64,000 nucleotides of DNA from Symbiodinium natans (lineage: Eukaryota > Sar > Dinophyceae > Suessiales > Symbiodiniaceae). The notes under the pieces were generated by a model, which saw only the letters and a program-made list of their open reading frames with translations, was not told where the DNA came from and ran no database searches. This document shows, in pieces, positions 57,901 through 60,315 of this stretch. Position 1 is the stretch's first letter; each line of letters starts with the position of its first letter. The stretch is from the NCBI GenBank assembly GCA_905221605.1, contig CAJNDS010001668.1, forward strand, positions 794,276 through 858,275, given 5' to 3'. The position numbers were made by a program, and so were the translations under genes.

Positions 57901-60315
57901 AGGGTTTAGGGTTTAGGGTTTAGGGTTTAGGGTTTAGAGCCTTGCCCCCCCCAGCCCTTCTCTGGGAGCTTCTCAGCCTTCAGGGCAAGGGCAAGCCTGG
58001 GGGCTGGCCCATGCAGGCCTAGGGGGAGGGAGGGGGGTTTAGGATTTAGGGTTTAGGGTTTAGGGTTTCGGGCTAGGGTTTAGGGTTTAGGGTTTAGGGT
58101 TTAGGGTTTAGGGTTTAGGGTCTAGGGTTTAGGGTTTCGGGTTTAGGGTTTAGGGTTTAGGGTTTCGGGTTAGGGTTTAGGGTTTAGCCTGTTTGGGCTT
58201 AGGGTTCAGGGTTTAGTGGGAGTGGGGGGGGGGGGGGGGAGGCTGAGAGGTTTCGGGTGGGCTTTGGGGCTTGAGAGCGTCTGGATGCTCAATTTTAGGG
58301 TTTCGGGTTTAAGGTTTGTTCATCTCGTTTTCTCCCTCACCCTGTGCCGCTCGATTGTTATGCGGTAGGGGGCGGGCGAGTGGGGACGACTGCTAGGTGG
58401 AGGTATTAGGATTTGGGGCTTCCTGTCTTGTCTGGCAAGCTCATTTTTTTTGGTCGGGTTGCAGGGTGAAGGCTTTGGTGTTCGGGTAAGGTCCCCCTGT
58501 CAGCATCGCGAGACCTAGCACGAATACACCCTAAACCCTAAACCCCAAACCCTAAACCCTAAACCCTTAGACAAACTCCGCAGGGCTTCGACGGCAAGGG
58601 CTTCGGCTGGGGCGGCAAAGGAGGCTGGCGAATGCTTGGGGTTTTCTAGGGCTTAGGGTTTAGGGTTTAGGGTTTAGGGATTAGGGTTTAGGGTTTAGGG
58701 TGCCCTAGATTCGAGTTGGGAGTTTAGGGGTTTGGGGCATTGTCGGGTCGGGGTCGGGAGTACTCTCCAGGCTGCGAACCCTAAGCCTCAAAATCATGCC
58801 AGTGGGTTTAGGGTTTAGGGTTTAGGGTTTGGGGTTTGGGGTTGGGGTTTGGGGTTTGGGGTTTGGGGTTTGTTTTTTTTTGCTGAGTGCTTCTCTGTTT
58901 TTTGGCGGGGGCTACTTAGAGCCAGTAGGCAACAAAGCTCGCAGACTGGTCGTCATTGTTTTGGCTTTCAAGTGCTGCATATCCAGAAGCCCCAATAACT
59001 CGGGGCGGTTTCGGCAGCAGGAACCTGGTAGAAGGGTACCGCCCAGCCCAAGTACCGAAACCCGAAGACCTCCTAAACTCGAAAGCTCCACCCCCCCCCC
59101 CCCCCCCAATGGGAAAAATAACAATTCCCGTAAACCCTAAACCCTAAACCCTAAACCCTAAACCCTAAACCCTAAACCCTAAACCCTAAACCCTAAACCC
59201 TAAGCCTTACGTCCCCAAACCCCCCAAAGTCACCCCCGCAAATTCAGGCTGCATGGGCCCCATGGGCCCCATGGGCCCCATGGGCCCAGGCGGCTGCCAC
59301 TCGGCTCCCTTAAGGATGGGTTTAGGGTTTAGGGTTTTAGGGTTTAGGGTTTAGGGTTTAGGGTTTAGGGTTTAGGGTTTAGGGTTTAGGGTTTAGGGTT
59401 TAGGGTTTAGGTGTGCCGAATTCCTCTAAGTTGTGATTTTTTATGGTTTGCAGGCTGGTGTGGGGTAACATCGTTTGTTGCGGGGCTTTGTGTGCTGAGG
59501 GTTTGAGGCTTGGTCTGTCCGGCTTATAATTGCTTTACACTTTGTGGGCCTATTCTGGTGGGGGCTTGTCACTAGGTATGAAGTGGTTTCGTATCCAGCT
59601 TCCGGCTGTTGACAGCGTGCTCAGTTCCAAGGTCGTTCGCTCGTCCTTCTTTAGTGCGCATCCTTGACTGATGTGGAGGGTTGTGGAATAGAACGTCCCT
59701 TCCAAGTTGAAACCAACACTCAAAACCCCACACCCCCCCCCCCCCCCCCAAACTCAAGCGTTCATAAGTGAGTTTTTTGCTGCGCCAAGCCGCCCTGCCA
59801 GGCAAAGGCGGAATGCCGCCCCTCGGTATGCAACTATGCAAAGCAGGCAGAATGGTCGGTCTGATGGCCGGCCAGCGAAGAATCCGTAAGCCCTCAAAGC
59901 TTACACCCTAAAGCCCCAAACCGTACACCTTAGACCCTAAACCCCTCAACCCTAAACCCTGAAACCCTCAACCCCTCAACCCTACACCGTCCTACACTCT
60001 GGACCCCTCAAGTGCAGGAGATTTTGGGGTGTTTTCTCTTTTTTGGGGGTTTGGAGTTCACGGGCAGCTGTGACTCCCTGCAGCTTTGAGTGCGATTTTG
60101 GCCACTTCGGCCCTAGGGGGTCATGGATCCCTTTTAGGGAAGCGCTTGGGACGCCTCCCAAACCCTCCCCGAACCTAAACCCTAAACCCTAAGCCCTAAA
60201 CCCTAAGCCCTAAACCCTAAACCCTAAACCCTCCCACGCCCGAAGCCTGCGCTTCCTTGAGCCAAGGCCGAACAAAGGCAAGTTCAACAACTTCGGCAAG
60301 GGCTACGGGAAGTGA
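6214..60315 (+). CDS. Split gene for a SPRY-domain (hnRNP U-like) protein, about 60 micro-exons
   Basis: Overall model; the exons are listed separately. About 2.7 kb of coding sequence is spread over 54 kb, with exons averaging about 45 bases. The frame holds across nearly every junction from about 11.45 to 53.04 kb without an internal stop. SPRY motifs appear in the right order: [85 protein letters not shown]. Later motifs match, from memory, a protein type abundant in dinoflagellates. The tail is Gly/Lys-rich, as in RNA-binding proteins. The likely role is nuclear RNA binding; this is inferred from SPRY plus the Gly-rich tail. Most donors are GC, some GA or GT; all acceptors are AG, mostly followed by G. 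The start codon was not found. One short exon appears to be missing between 53.84 and 55.53 kb, and exons between 55.64 and 57.98 kb are unresolved. Confidence 0.85.
6390..6510. mobile_element. MITE-like family F, copy 1
   Basis: TAAGGAGGGACCCC left, GGGTCCCTCCTTTA right, with TATATAACCCC and CCCCTAAATAACCCC inside. Right after exon 1. Confidence 0.75.
7069..7117 (+). CDS. Exon 2: Ala/Pro-rich
   Basis: Lies between acceptor AAG and a GT donor. Encodes [16 protein letters not shown] and ends on one base, which joins exon 3 as ATG. CCCTAAA repeats run almost to the acceptor. Confidence 0.5.
7189..7293 (-). repeat. CCCTAAA array
   Basis: About 14 perfect heptamers in the intron between exons 2 and 3. 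Confidence 0.95.
7402..7492 (+). repeat. 11-bp tandem repeat GGGTTTATATA
   Basis: Eight units, with GGGTCTATATA variants toward the right. Confidence 0.9.
8919..8971 (+). CDS. Exon 3: Pro/Ala-rich linker
   Basis: Acceptor CAG ends at 8918; GT donor at 8972. Encodes [24 protein letters not shown]-type repeats precede it and TTTAGGG-type repeats follow within about 30 bases. Confidence 0.55.
9777..9869 (+). CDS. Exon 4: Pro-rich, ends in PPKDFGE
   Basis: Encodes [18 protein letters not shown] followed by KDFGE. Acceptor CTACAG gives phase 0. The 3' end may be at 9860 (GC donor) or 9869 (GT donor). Confidence 0.55.
10522..10552 (+). CDS. Exon 5: [10 protein letters not shown]
   Basis: Acceptor ACAG just before GAGCTTG, or alternatively GAG at 10513-10515, which would add RQ. 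Donor GC at 10553. Acidic and helix-prone. The join to exon 6 is not in phase, so at least one small exon between 10.55 and 11.45 kb is missing from this model. Confidence 0.45.
11450..11498 (+). CDS. Exon 6: start of SPRY region, [16 protein letters not shown]
   Basis: Acceptor CAG ends at 11449; the best donor is GA at 11499, giving a one-base overhang that fits exon 7. [14 protein letters not shown] is a motif I associate with dinoflagellate SPRY proteins. Confidence 0.75.
11755..11794 (+). CDS. Exon 7: [13 protein letters not shown]
   Basis: Acceptor CCAG ends at 11754; GC donor at 11795. Ends on CA, and exon 8 supplies G to make Gln. Phase agrees on both sides. Confidence 0.8.
12043..12082 (+). 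CDS. Exon 8: [13 protein letters not shown]
   Basis: Acceptor CAG ends at 12042. The donor is AAG|GCGGGG and the next acceptor is AAG|GCGGGC, so both intron edges carry the same eight bases. Joined to exon 9 it reads [12 protein letters not shown], the start of the SPRY fold. Reading on past the donor reaches a TAG at 12151-12153, which is intronic. Confidence 0.88.
12424..12484 (+). CDS. Exon 9: SPRY strand, [20 protein letters not shown]
   Basis: GRYLFEVKI is the classic SPRY signature (G-x-YxFEV). Donor AAG|GCCATC; the next acceptor is GAG|GCCCTC, so the edges again repeat. Confidence 0.9.
12819..12863 (+). CDS. Exon 10: [18 protein letters not shown]
   Basis: Acceptor GGGAG ends at 12818, donor TTAG|GCCGGC. 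Starts with two bases and ends with one; both fit the neighbours. NLLRLG is the SPRY segment usually seen as RVGF/RIGF. Confidence 0.88.
   Translation, partial: ALTPGWCSPRTCFG
13707..13750 (+). CDS. Exon 11: [19 protein letters not shown]
   Basis: Acceptor TTGCAG. The donor is most likely GA (GAG|GACGCT), with the next acceptor AAG|GACTCC; this gives GETEDSVCFD and the shared edge GGAC. A GC donor three bases later would add one Asp. The intron after it holds the zinc-ribbon nuclease gene. Confidence 0.88.
14082..14118. repeat. (AT)n microsatellite
   Basis: About 18 AT units, upstream of the zinc-ribbon nuclease gene. Confidence 0.97.
14430..16044 (+). pseudogene. Zinc-ribbon repeat / PD-(D/E)XK-like nuclease gene, one frameshift
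   Basis: Five tandem units of about 53 residues share the pattern L-x2-HA-x3-GG-x-C-(I/L), then KV-x-W-x-C-x2-GH, then (T/S)WC-x2-C. Cys-His-Cys-Cys is the expected zinc set of this treble-clef family (known in giant viruses and some algae). Units start at about 14775, 14955, 15142, 15320 and 15499. A nuclease-like domain follows (15665-16044): [35 protein letters not shown], resembling Vsr-type and related endonucleases. Units 1-2 and units 3-5 are in different frames; a single extra base near 15147 explains it, but a tiny intron or assembly error is possible. The ATG at 14430 is the first in frame; the first 110 residues show no motif. It lies in the intron between exons 11 and 12, on the same strand, without telomere repeat inside. 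Confidence 0.75.
16996..17058 (+). CDS. Exon 12: [24 protein letters not shown]
   Basis: Acceptor CTGAAG, donor [19 protein letters not shown] is the central SPRY motif in this protein type. 21 codons, phase 0 on both sides. Confidence 0.88.
17752..17972 (+). CDS. Orphan coding-like segment inside intron 12
   Basis: Follows an AG; open for 72 codons to TGA with GC-rich third positions, including [19 protein letters not shown]. The opposite strand is also open (17718-18014). The main gene joins without it. Function unknown. Confidence 0.3.
18309..18333 (+). CDS. Exon 13: FVLEDPRP
   Basis: Acceptor CCCAAG, donor CCAG|GCAACC. It has one overhanging base, completed by exon 14 to give Glu. It is the weakest link in the SPRY part, but both phases fit. 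Confidence 0.65.
18661..18698 (+). CDS. Exon 14: [16 protein letters not shown]
   Basis: Acceptor TTTCAG. Donor AGC|GCCAATG; the next acceptor is GAG|GCCAACA. The same GCCAA at both edges looks like a target-site duplication. Joined it reads [19 protein letters not shown]. Confidence 0.9.
20001..20036 (+). CDS. Exon 15: [16 protein letters not shown]
   Basis: Acceptor TGGAG. Several GC donors lie in the following GCC/GCG run; AGG|GCCGCC gives the family-like spacing to PLPE in exon 16. Confidence 0.9.
20953..20979 (+). CDS. Exon 16: VSQPLPLPE
   Basis: Acceptor CCGAG, donor GAG|GCTTGC; the next acceptor is CAG|GCGCTC. 27 bases. Bounded upstream by CCCTAAA repeats and downstream by TTTAGGG repeats. 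Confidence 0.88.
21694..21734 (+). CDS. Exon 17: [17 protein letters not shown]
   Basis: Acceptor TCGCAG. Donor CG|GTGCGC leaves two bases, completed by exon 18 to Arg. [14 protein letters not shown] is a strong SPRY C-terminal motif. Confidence 0.92.
21993..22031 (+). CDS. Exon 18: SPRY end, [12 protein letters not shown]
   Basis: Acceptor CTCCAG, GT donor at 22032. FNFG is the closing SPRY strand as in hnRNP U. Two trailing bases plus G of exon 19 make Lys. Confidence 0.92.
22513..22637. mobile_element. MITE-like family C, copy 1
   Basis: CATATGGTCCCTTACC near the left end and AAGGGACCATGTAACTACCC near the right, inverted. Central AATCGATTATAT. Lies just before exon 19. Confidence 0.6.
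22670..22718 (+). CDS. Exon 19: [16 protein letters not shown]
   Basis: Acceptor TTTCAG, donor AAG|GACCTT (GA type); the next acceptor is GAG|GACACG. It sits between two inverted-repeat elements that lie in the flanking introns. Confidence 0.88.
22738..22860. mobile_element. MITE-like family F, copy 2, inverted
   Basis: The reverse complement of copy 1 in order: GAGGGACC, GGGGTATTTAGGGG, GGGGTTATATA, GGGGTCCCTCCTTATAGCCC. Begins about 20 bases after exon 19. Other family ends are at 29560-29585 and at the window edge, 63984-64000. Confidence 0.75.
23026..23086. repeat. (ATC)n microsatellite
   Basis: About 20 units. The methionine run it gives on the minus strand is not a gene. Confidence 0.97.
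23284..23331 (+). CDS. Exon 20: [16 protein letters not shown]
   Basis: Acceptor GCGAG, donor GAG|GCAACC. 16 codons, phase 0 on both sides. Confidence 0.87.
24136..24180 (+). CDS. Exon 21: [15 protein letters not shown]
   Basis: Acceptor GCCAG, GC donor after [11 protein letters not shown] followed by VDLFL of exon 22 is a conserved post-SPRY motif. Confidence 0.9.
24689..24724 (+). CDS. Exon 22: [12 protein letters not shown]
   Basis: Acceptor GCTCAG, donor ACG|GTGCCT. A TTTAGGG array begins about 14 bases into the intron. Confidence 0.9.
25437..25472 (+). CDS. Exon 23: [12 protein letters not shown]
   Basis: Acceptor AAGCAG. GC donor at 25473, with TTTAGGG repeats starting within ten bases. 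Joined to exon 22 it reads [15 protein letters not shown]. Confidence 0.88.
26073..26107 (+). CDS. Exon 24: [11 protein letters not shown]
   Basis: Acceptor AGAAG, donor AG|GCCAGG. Two trailing bases join G of exon 25 to make Arg. Confidence 0.78.
26304..26410. mobile_element. 107-bp inverted-repeat element (family G)
   Basis: AGGACCTACAGGGTGGGG at the left, complement of AGGCTCTACAGGGTGGGG at the right; repeated TTATAACC inside. In the intron between exons 24 and 25. Confidence 0.75.
26702..26776 (+). CDS. Exon 25: [15 protein letters not shown] region
   Basis: Acceptor CAGAG; donor CTCAG|GACGCC (GA type), with the next acceptor CCCAG|GAAACT. 25 residues, including [20 protein letters not shown] and then RRALR. 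Confidence 0.9.
26882..26996. mobile_element. MITE-like family A, copy 1
   Basis: Right end AAGGACTGTC...GGGGGAACATCCCAA; left end a degraded inverse with ATACTAACAGTCCT. About 115 bp, in the intron between exons 25 and 26. Confidence 0.7.
27380..27439 (+). CDS. Exon 26: [19 protein letters not shown]
   Basis: Acceptor CCCCAG, donor AG|GTGAGA, the most canonical GT donor in the gene. Basic and Arg/Ser-rich. Phase fits both neighbours. Confidence 0.82.
28006..28266 (+). repeat. Stepwise-variant telomere-like array
   Basis: Blocks in order: TTTAGGG, then about 13 TTTGGGG, then TTTTAGGG, TTCAGGG, TTTAGGG, TTTAGGC and TTTAGGG. Variants are clustered, not mixed, which points to local expansion. 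Confidence 0.9.
28429..28536 (+). CDS. Orphan coding-like segment inside intron 26
   Basis: After [24 protein letters not shown] and then [15 protein letters not shown] and TAA. It looks like the C-terminal exon of another protein; not recognised. Confidence 0.3.
   Translation, partial: EAHGFWNPSALAKTCSKMYNDKALSAPSEEVDENF
29176..29236 (+). CDS. Exon 27: [20 protein letters not shown]
   Basis: Acceptor ACAAG, followed by C rather than the usual G. Donor AAG|GAGCGT (GA type); the next acceptor is CAG|GAGCTG, edges sharing AGGAGC. Confidence 0.88.
29479..29526 (+). CDS. Exon 28: [16 protein letters not shown]
   Basis: Acceptor ACCAG, GC donor. Joined to exon 27 it reads [20 protein letters not shown]. 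Confidence 0.9.
29778..29911 (+). CDS. Orphan coding-like segment inside intron 28
   Basis: [20 protein letters not shown], then a charged stretch ending in TAA. It resembles exon 44 loosely (RF-x-TH...SWK), so it may be a decayed relative. Confidence 0.3.
30190..30234 (+). CDS. Exon 29: [15 protein letters not shown]
   Basis: Acceptor CTGCAG, GA donor (CAG|GATGGG); an acceptor nine bases upstream is possible. Begins the charged helical region. Confidence 0.8.
31029..31067 (+). CDS. Exon 30: [13 protein letters not shown]
   Basis: Acceptor CTGGAG, GT donor after GAA. The open frame extends further upstream (LRELE), so the acceptor could lie earlier. Coiled-coil-like. Confidence 0.8.
31094..31196. 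mobile_element. MITE-like family C, relative
   Basis: AGGGTCCATGTACC left and GGTACATGGACCC right, with inner CTTGGGCC / GGGTCCCAAG. A related half copy follows at 31757-31840. Confidence 0.65.
31454..31480 (+). CDS. Exon 31: VNAEFELQQ
   Basis: Acceptor ACCAG, donor CAG|GCTCGC; the next acceptor is TAG|GCGGAG. Coiled-coil-like. Confidence 0.8.
32181..32222 (+). CDS. Exon 32: [14 protein letters not shown]
   Basis: Acceptor CTTAG, GC donor after AAG. Strongly charged helix. Confidence 0.82.
32405..32553. mobile_element. MITE-like family C, copy 2
   Basis: AGGGTACATCCATATGGTCCC left, GGGACCATGTACCTACCC right, with ATGTATGGGCCC / GGGCCCATATTC inside. About 150 bp. Confidence 0.6.
32644..32768. 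mobile_element. MITE-like family D, copy 2, interrupted by CCCTAAA repeats
   Basis: Same left end and core as copy 1, but CCTATTC is followed by about four CCCTAAA units before the right end resumes as CTAATTATTCAGGCTCC. In copy 1 these two parts are contiguous. Confidence 0.7.
33346..33369 (+). CDS. Exon 33: ELLRAAKK
   Basis: Acceptor ACCAG, GC donor AAG|GCGCCG. The frame stays open a few codons longer, so the end is not certain. Confidence 0.7.
33782..33942 (+). repeat. (CAT)n-(CAG)n microsatellite, possibly an exon
   Basis: CAT run (33782-33812), then about 28 CAG (33816-33900). In one frame it gives poly-His, poly-Gln, then [13 protein letters not shown] followed by GTAAGC, an excellent donor, after an acceptor TATAG. 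Exon 33 joins exon 34 without it, so it may be an alternative exon or chance. Confidence 0.6.
34532..34676 (-). repeat. CCCTAAA array ending in a MITE
   Basis: About 20 perfect heptamers, fused to the family A copy at 34675. Confidence 0.95.
34675..34759. mobile_element. MITE-like family A, copy 2, left end replaced by telomere repeat
   Basis: Right end matches family A (GGACTGTTAGTATAAGGGGG, then ATCCCAA). The left end starts only at TATACTAACAG, fused directly to a CCCTAAA array of about 20 repeats. Confidence 0.7.
34898..34930 (+). CDS. Exon 34: [11 protein letters not shown]
   Basis: Acceptor GGCGAG, donor CAG|GCTCGG. Ala/Arg/Glu helix. A TTTTAGGG-type array begins about 20 bases downstream. 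Confidence 0.8.
34944..35326 (+). repeat. Octamer-drift array (TTTTAGGG, TTTGAGGG, TTTTTGGG)
   Basis: Starts about 15 bases after exon 34 and passes through homogeneous blocks of TTTTAGGG, TTTGAGGG, TTTTAGGG, TTTAGGGG and TTTTTGGG. Confidence 0.9.
35803..36051 (-). CDS. Orphan coding-like segment, minus strand, intron 34
   Basis: Minus-strand frame with [20 protein letters not shown], then [20 protein letters not shown]. Stops lie just upstream, so an exon border would be needed. The region 35340-36560 is unusually free of telomere repeat; plus-strand frames there are also partly open. Confidence 0.3.
   Translation of the reverse strand, partial: DPDYIRRHNPRAHFLKISESYVLRLTKALNWSTDDGKSVQTFIARQKDLHVQKTGILEHDAQIAVTYPIRPIRDPGPRNPEW
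37057..37089 (+). CDS. Exon 35: [11 protein letters not shown]
   Basis: Acceptor GCGAAG, donor GAG|GCGGAC. The following intron carries the cox1 insertion. Confidence 0.8.
37107..37183 (+). repeat. TTTAGGG array
   Basis: About 11 heptamers beginning 17 bases after exon 35, bordered on both sides by ACCAGGTT (GTTACCAGGTT on the right). Confidence 0.9.
37549..37892. other. Mitochondrial-type noncoding DNA with GC-stem hairpins
   Basis: AT-rich and continuous with the cox1 copy. Perfect inverted repeats: 37685-37695 with 37719-37729 (11 bp), 37744-37750 with 37769-37775 (GGGGCGC), 37796-37802 with 37814-37820 (ACGGGCT); another spans the cox1 3' end, 37893-37902 with 37924-37933 (10 bp). The word GAACGAAGTG recurs three times. 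Such hairpins are known between dinoflagellate mitochondrial genes. Confidence 0.7.
37893..39012 (-). pseudogene. cox1: Nuclear copy of mitochondrial cox1, 5'-truncated
   Basis: Minus-strand reading shows cytochrome c oxidase subunit I from EFGGGTG through [47 protein letters not shown] and [10 protein letters not shown]. Roughly the first 120 residues are absent; at 39012 the sequence switches to CCCTAAA repeats. Three in-frame stops occur: TGA at 38979-38981 where Trp is expected after GGTG, and TAG at 38355-38357 and 38349-38351. The sequence is AT-rich, unlike its neighbours. It lies in the intron between exons 35 and 36, on the opposite strand. In the mitochondrion the protein is the catalytic haem-copper subunit of complex IV; this copy cannot be expressed in the nucleus as such. 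Confidence 0.92.
39090..39125 (+). CDS. Exon 36: [12 protein letters not shown]
   Basis: Acceptor CCGAG, GC donor. Lies about 80 bases from the right end of the cox1 insertion, with CCCTAAA repeats between. Acidic. Confidence 0.82.
39126..39464 (+). other. Intron 36: model case of paired telomere-like ends
   Basis: GC donor, then TTTAGGG/TTTGGGG repeats from about 39150; CCCTAAA/CCCCAAA repeats from about 39376 to 12 bases before the AG. Only about 125 bases of ordinary sequence lie between, so the RNA ends could pair. Confidence 0.8.
39465..39503 (+). CDS. Exon 37: [13 protein letters not shown]
   Basis: Acceptor CCGAAG, GC donor. The intron before it is only 339 bases and shows the paired TTTAGGG...CCCTAAA layout very clearly. 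Confidence 0.82.
39539..39788. mobile_element. Family D copy 3 carrying a nested family E element
   Basis: Outer ends are family D (GGGGTCGGAATAA left; ATTCCCTTAGGGTCCC, AAAACCCTATTCTA right). Inside are inverted arms CTTGCTGTTGGTTAGTAGGG (39552-39571) and its complement (39680-39699, 19 of 20). The left arm continues as GGAAAGAGGGAATG only after about 50 bases of TTTAGGG repeat plus a piece of GGTCGGAATAA. Confidence 0.7.
39800..40800. other. Second AT-rich tract of probable mitochondrial origin
   Basis: No telomere motif for 1 kb. Shares GAACGAAGTGAA-like words with the tract beside cox1 (39930, 39973, 40325) and small hairpins: CCAGA/TCTGG and CTTGG/CCAAG near 39925-39995, GGCCGT 40353-40358 with ACGGCC 40373-40378. 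No recognisable gene. It sits in the intron between exons 37 and 38. Confidence 0.5.
41003..41090. repeat. 44-bp tandem duplication
   Basis: Two identical copies (41003-41046, 41047-41090), each containing the palindrome-like CATATG and TTCGAACATG. Adjacent to the AT-rich tract. Confidence 0.9.
41272..41358 (-). repeat. 9-bp tandem repeat ACCCTACTA
   Basis: About nine units growing out of a CCCTAAA array. Confidence 0.9.
41405..41434 (+). CDS. Exon 38: [10 protein letters not shown]
   Basis: Acceptor AAGAG, donor GAG|GCCTCC. The open frame extends upstream (PQE), so an acceptor at 41394 is possible. ELTE precedes a hydrophobic/Arg-Pro motif in exon 39. Confidence 0.78.
41483..41584. mobile_element. 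MITE-like family B, copy 1
   Basis: Left GGGGTTTACGAACATAGGGG, right complement of GCGGTTTCCTAGAATAGGGG. Core words TAGGATTCCC, AAGGACCC and GGTACCCC recur in all copies. Confidence 0.75.
42167..42196 (+). CDS. Exon 39: [10 protein letters not shown]
   Basis: Acceptor GCCAG, GC donor after ACT. Joined to exon 38 it reads [21 protein letters not shown] array begins about 55 bases into the intron. Confidence 0.78.
42962..42981 (+). CDS. Exon 40: ESPDVL
   Basis: Only 20 bases. Acceptor CCAAG, donor CTGCA|GCCCCA. Chosen because both phases fit; a longer version ending before GGTTTGGGG is possible. Confidence 0.55.
43547..43647. mobile_element. MITE-like family B, copy 2
   Basis: GGGGGTTTACGAAGATAGGGG start, core TAGGATCCCC and AAGGACCCC, right end TCGTGAATCCCC. 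Confidence 0.75.
43895..43964 (+). CDS. Exon 41: [15 protein letters not shown]
   Basis: Acceptor CCAAG, donor AAC|GCCGCC. Begins [18 protein letters not shown] is conserved in this protein type and fixes the frame. Confidence 0.88.
44300..44347 (+). CDS. Exon 42: [16 protein letters not shown]
   Basis: Acceptor AAGAAG, donor AAG|GCACCA; the next acceptor is CAG|GAGTGG. TTTAGGG repeats begin about 20 bases into the intron. Confidence 0.88.
45627..45685 (+). CDS. Exon 43: [19 protein letters not shown]
   Basis: Acceptor GCTCAG. Donor TG|GTCCCG leaves two bases, completed by exon 44 to Trp. Upstream CCCTAAA repeats end about 20 bases before the exon. Confidence 0.9.
45780..45884. mobile_element. 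MITE-like family A, copy 3 (complete)
   Basis: Both ends present: TTGGGATGTTCCCCCTT at the left, complement AAGGGGTGAACATCCCAA at the right, with inner AGTCCTTAA / TTTAAGGACT. 105 bp. Confidence 0.85.
46320..46347 (+). CDS. Exon 44: FNTHLNSWK
   Basis: Acceptor ACTCAG, GA donor AAG|GACATC. Joined to exon 43 it reads [14 protein letters not shown]. Confidence 0.85.
46403..46414 (+). CDS. Exon 45: QKLR
   Basis: Acceptor AGAAG, a possible GA donor after CGT. The preceding intron would be only 55 bases, nearly all CCCTAAA repeat. Both ends are uncertain. Confidence 0.45.
47514..47543 (+). CDS. Exon 46: [10 protein letters not shown]
   Basis: Acceptor CTCCAG, GA donor CAG|GACGGC; the next acceptor is CAG|GAGGAG. 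Reading on reaches a TAG at 47553, so an alternative is a terminal exon of a separate upstream gene; the in-frame join to exon 47 favours splicing. Confidence 0.72.
48077..48118 (+). CDS. Exon 47: [14 protein letters not shown]
   Basis: Acceptor GCGCAG, donor GAG|GCTCCG; the next acceptor is AAG|GCCACG. Acidic linker. Confidence 0.82.
48697..48895 (-). repeat. 10-bp tandem repeat CCCTATAAAC
   Basis: About 19 units with a few AATCCCTAT variants, passing into CCCTAAA on the right. Confidence 0.9.
48988..49023 (+). CDS. Exon 48: [12 protein letters not shown]
   Basis: Acceptor AAAAG, donor AAG|GCCGGC. Acidic linker. The TTTAGGG-type array begins about 15 bases into the intron. Confidence 0.82.
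50085..50137 (+). CDS. Exon 49: [17 protein letters not shown]
   Basis: Acceptor TGGGAG. GT donor leaves two bases, completed by exon 50 to Pro. [17 protein letters not shown] is a conserved motif that opens the third block. Confidence 0.9.
50706..50790 (+). CDS. Exon 50: [20 protein letters not shown]
   Basis: Acceptor CCGAG, donor AAG|GCGCCG. 28 residues starting LCSQ before the named stretch and ending SFKK. One of the most distinctive motifs of the gene. Confidence 0.92.
51407..51468 (+). CDS. Exon 51: [20 protein letters not shown]
   Basis: Acceptor CTGGAG, donor CAG|GCAAGT (GC). Two trailing bases make Arg with exon 52. Confidence 0.92.
51991..52009 (+). CDS. Exon 52: YFRKTF
   Basis: 19 bases. 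Acceptor CTGCAG, GC donor TTC|GCAGCG. Joined it reads [19 protein letters not shown], which fixes both borders. Confidence 0.88.
52466..52516 (+). CDS. Exon 53: [17 protein letters not shown]
   Basis: Acceptor CTGAG, GA donor AAG|GAACGC; the next acceptor is CAG|GACACG. Confidence 0.9.
52988..53038 (+). CDS. Exon 54: [17 protein letters not shown]
   Basis: Acceptor ATGCAG, donor GAG|GCCCTT; the next acceptor is CAG|GATCTC. Joined it reads [20 protein letters not shown]. Confidence 0.9.
53797..53856 (+). CDS. Exon 55: [20 protein letters not shown]
   Basis: Acceptor TTCCAG. The 3' end is not fixed; open frame continues to a TAG at 53881. A short exon carrying the residues between RRERE and EDDAILKF appears to be missing from this model. 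Confidence 0.85.
54476..54517. repeat. (CTC)n microsatellite
   Basis: About 14 units, in the intron between exons 55 and 56. Confidence 0.95.
55071..55168. mobile_element. MITE-like family B, copy 3
   Basis: GGGGGTCTATGAAAATGGGG start, core TAGGATTCCC, right end ATTTCGGAAACC. Shortly upstream of the duplicated exon 56 border. Confidence 0.7.
55417..55537 (+). repeat. 22-base direct repeat around a telomere-like array at an exon edge
   Basis: Copies at 55417-55438 and 55516-55537 differ at one base. Between them are mainly CCCTAAA repeats. The second copy holds the exon 56 acceptor and first codons. Confidence 0.88.
55532..55640 (+). CDS. Exon 56: [18 protein letters not shown] region
   Basis: Acceptor TGGCAG. 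36 codons, closing with [14 protein letters not shown]; the GT donor is the first base pair of a TTTAGGG array (G|GTTTAGGG). The 22 bases around the acceptor also occur 99 bases upstream, with telomere-like repeat between. A shorter exon ending before GTGCTG is possible. Confidence 0.72.
55924..56022. mobile_element. MITE-like family B, copy 4 (divergent)
   Basis: GGGGGTTTCCGAAAGTCGGGGG start and GGGGTACCCCTATTTTGAGAA end; core diverged. Confidence 0.6.
57471..57593. mobile_element. MITE-like family A, copy 4 (complete)
   Basis: TTGGGATGTTCCCCCTTAT at the left and a complementary right end. The central region has its own inverted pair, TCGTACGAAC twice around CGCC. 123 bp. Confidence 0.85.
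57984..58016 (+). CDS. Exon 57: [11 protein letters not shown]
   Basis: Acceptor TTCAG, donor CAG|GCCTAG. Gly/Lys-rich tail. Other tail exons may lie between 55.7 and 57.9 kb (for example EPESSRQ at 57623-57643). Confidence 0.72.
58584..58623 (+). CDS. Exon 58: [13 protein letters not shown]
   Basis: Acceptor CCGCAG. Donor GGAG|GCTGGC and next acceptor TCAG|GCTGCA share AGGCTG. CCCTAAA repeats end about 15 bases before the exon and TTTAGGG repeats start about 20 bases after it. Confidence 0.8.
58624..59247 (+). other. Intron 58: paired telomere-like ends
   Basis: TTTAGGG repeats start about 25 bases in; a CCCTAAA array (59130-59203) lies near the 3' end. AGGCTG at both borders. Confidence 0.8.
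59248..59289 (+). CDS. Exon 59: Gly-Pro-Met repeat
   Basis: Acceptor TTCAG, donor CCCAG|GCGGCT. Encodes [13 protein letters not shown]; the frame used here fits both neighbours. The other joinable frame would give HGP repeats. Confidence 0.72.
59290..60277 (+). other. Intron 59: paired telomere-like ends
   Basis: A TTTAGGG array of about 12 units (59317-59409) near the donor and CCCTAAA repeats (60175-60233) near the acceptor. The middle is ordinary sequence with short poly-C. Confidence 0.8.
60278..60315 (+). CDS. Exon 60 (terminal): [11 protein letters not shown] and stop
   Basis: Acceptor CAAAG, stop TGA at 60313-60315. An acceptor 12 bases upstream (CCAAG) would join exon 59 in its other frame. 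The C-terminus FGKGYGK is typical of Gly-rich RNA-binding tails. No polyadenylation signal was identified. Confidence 0.8.
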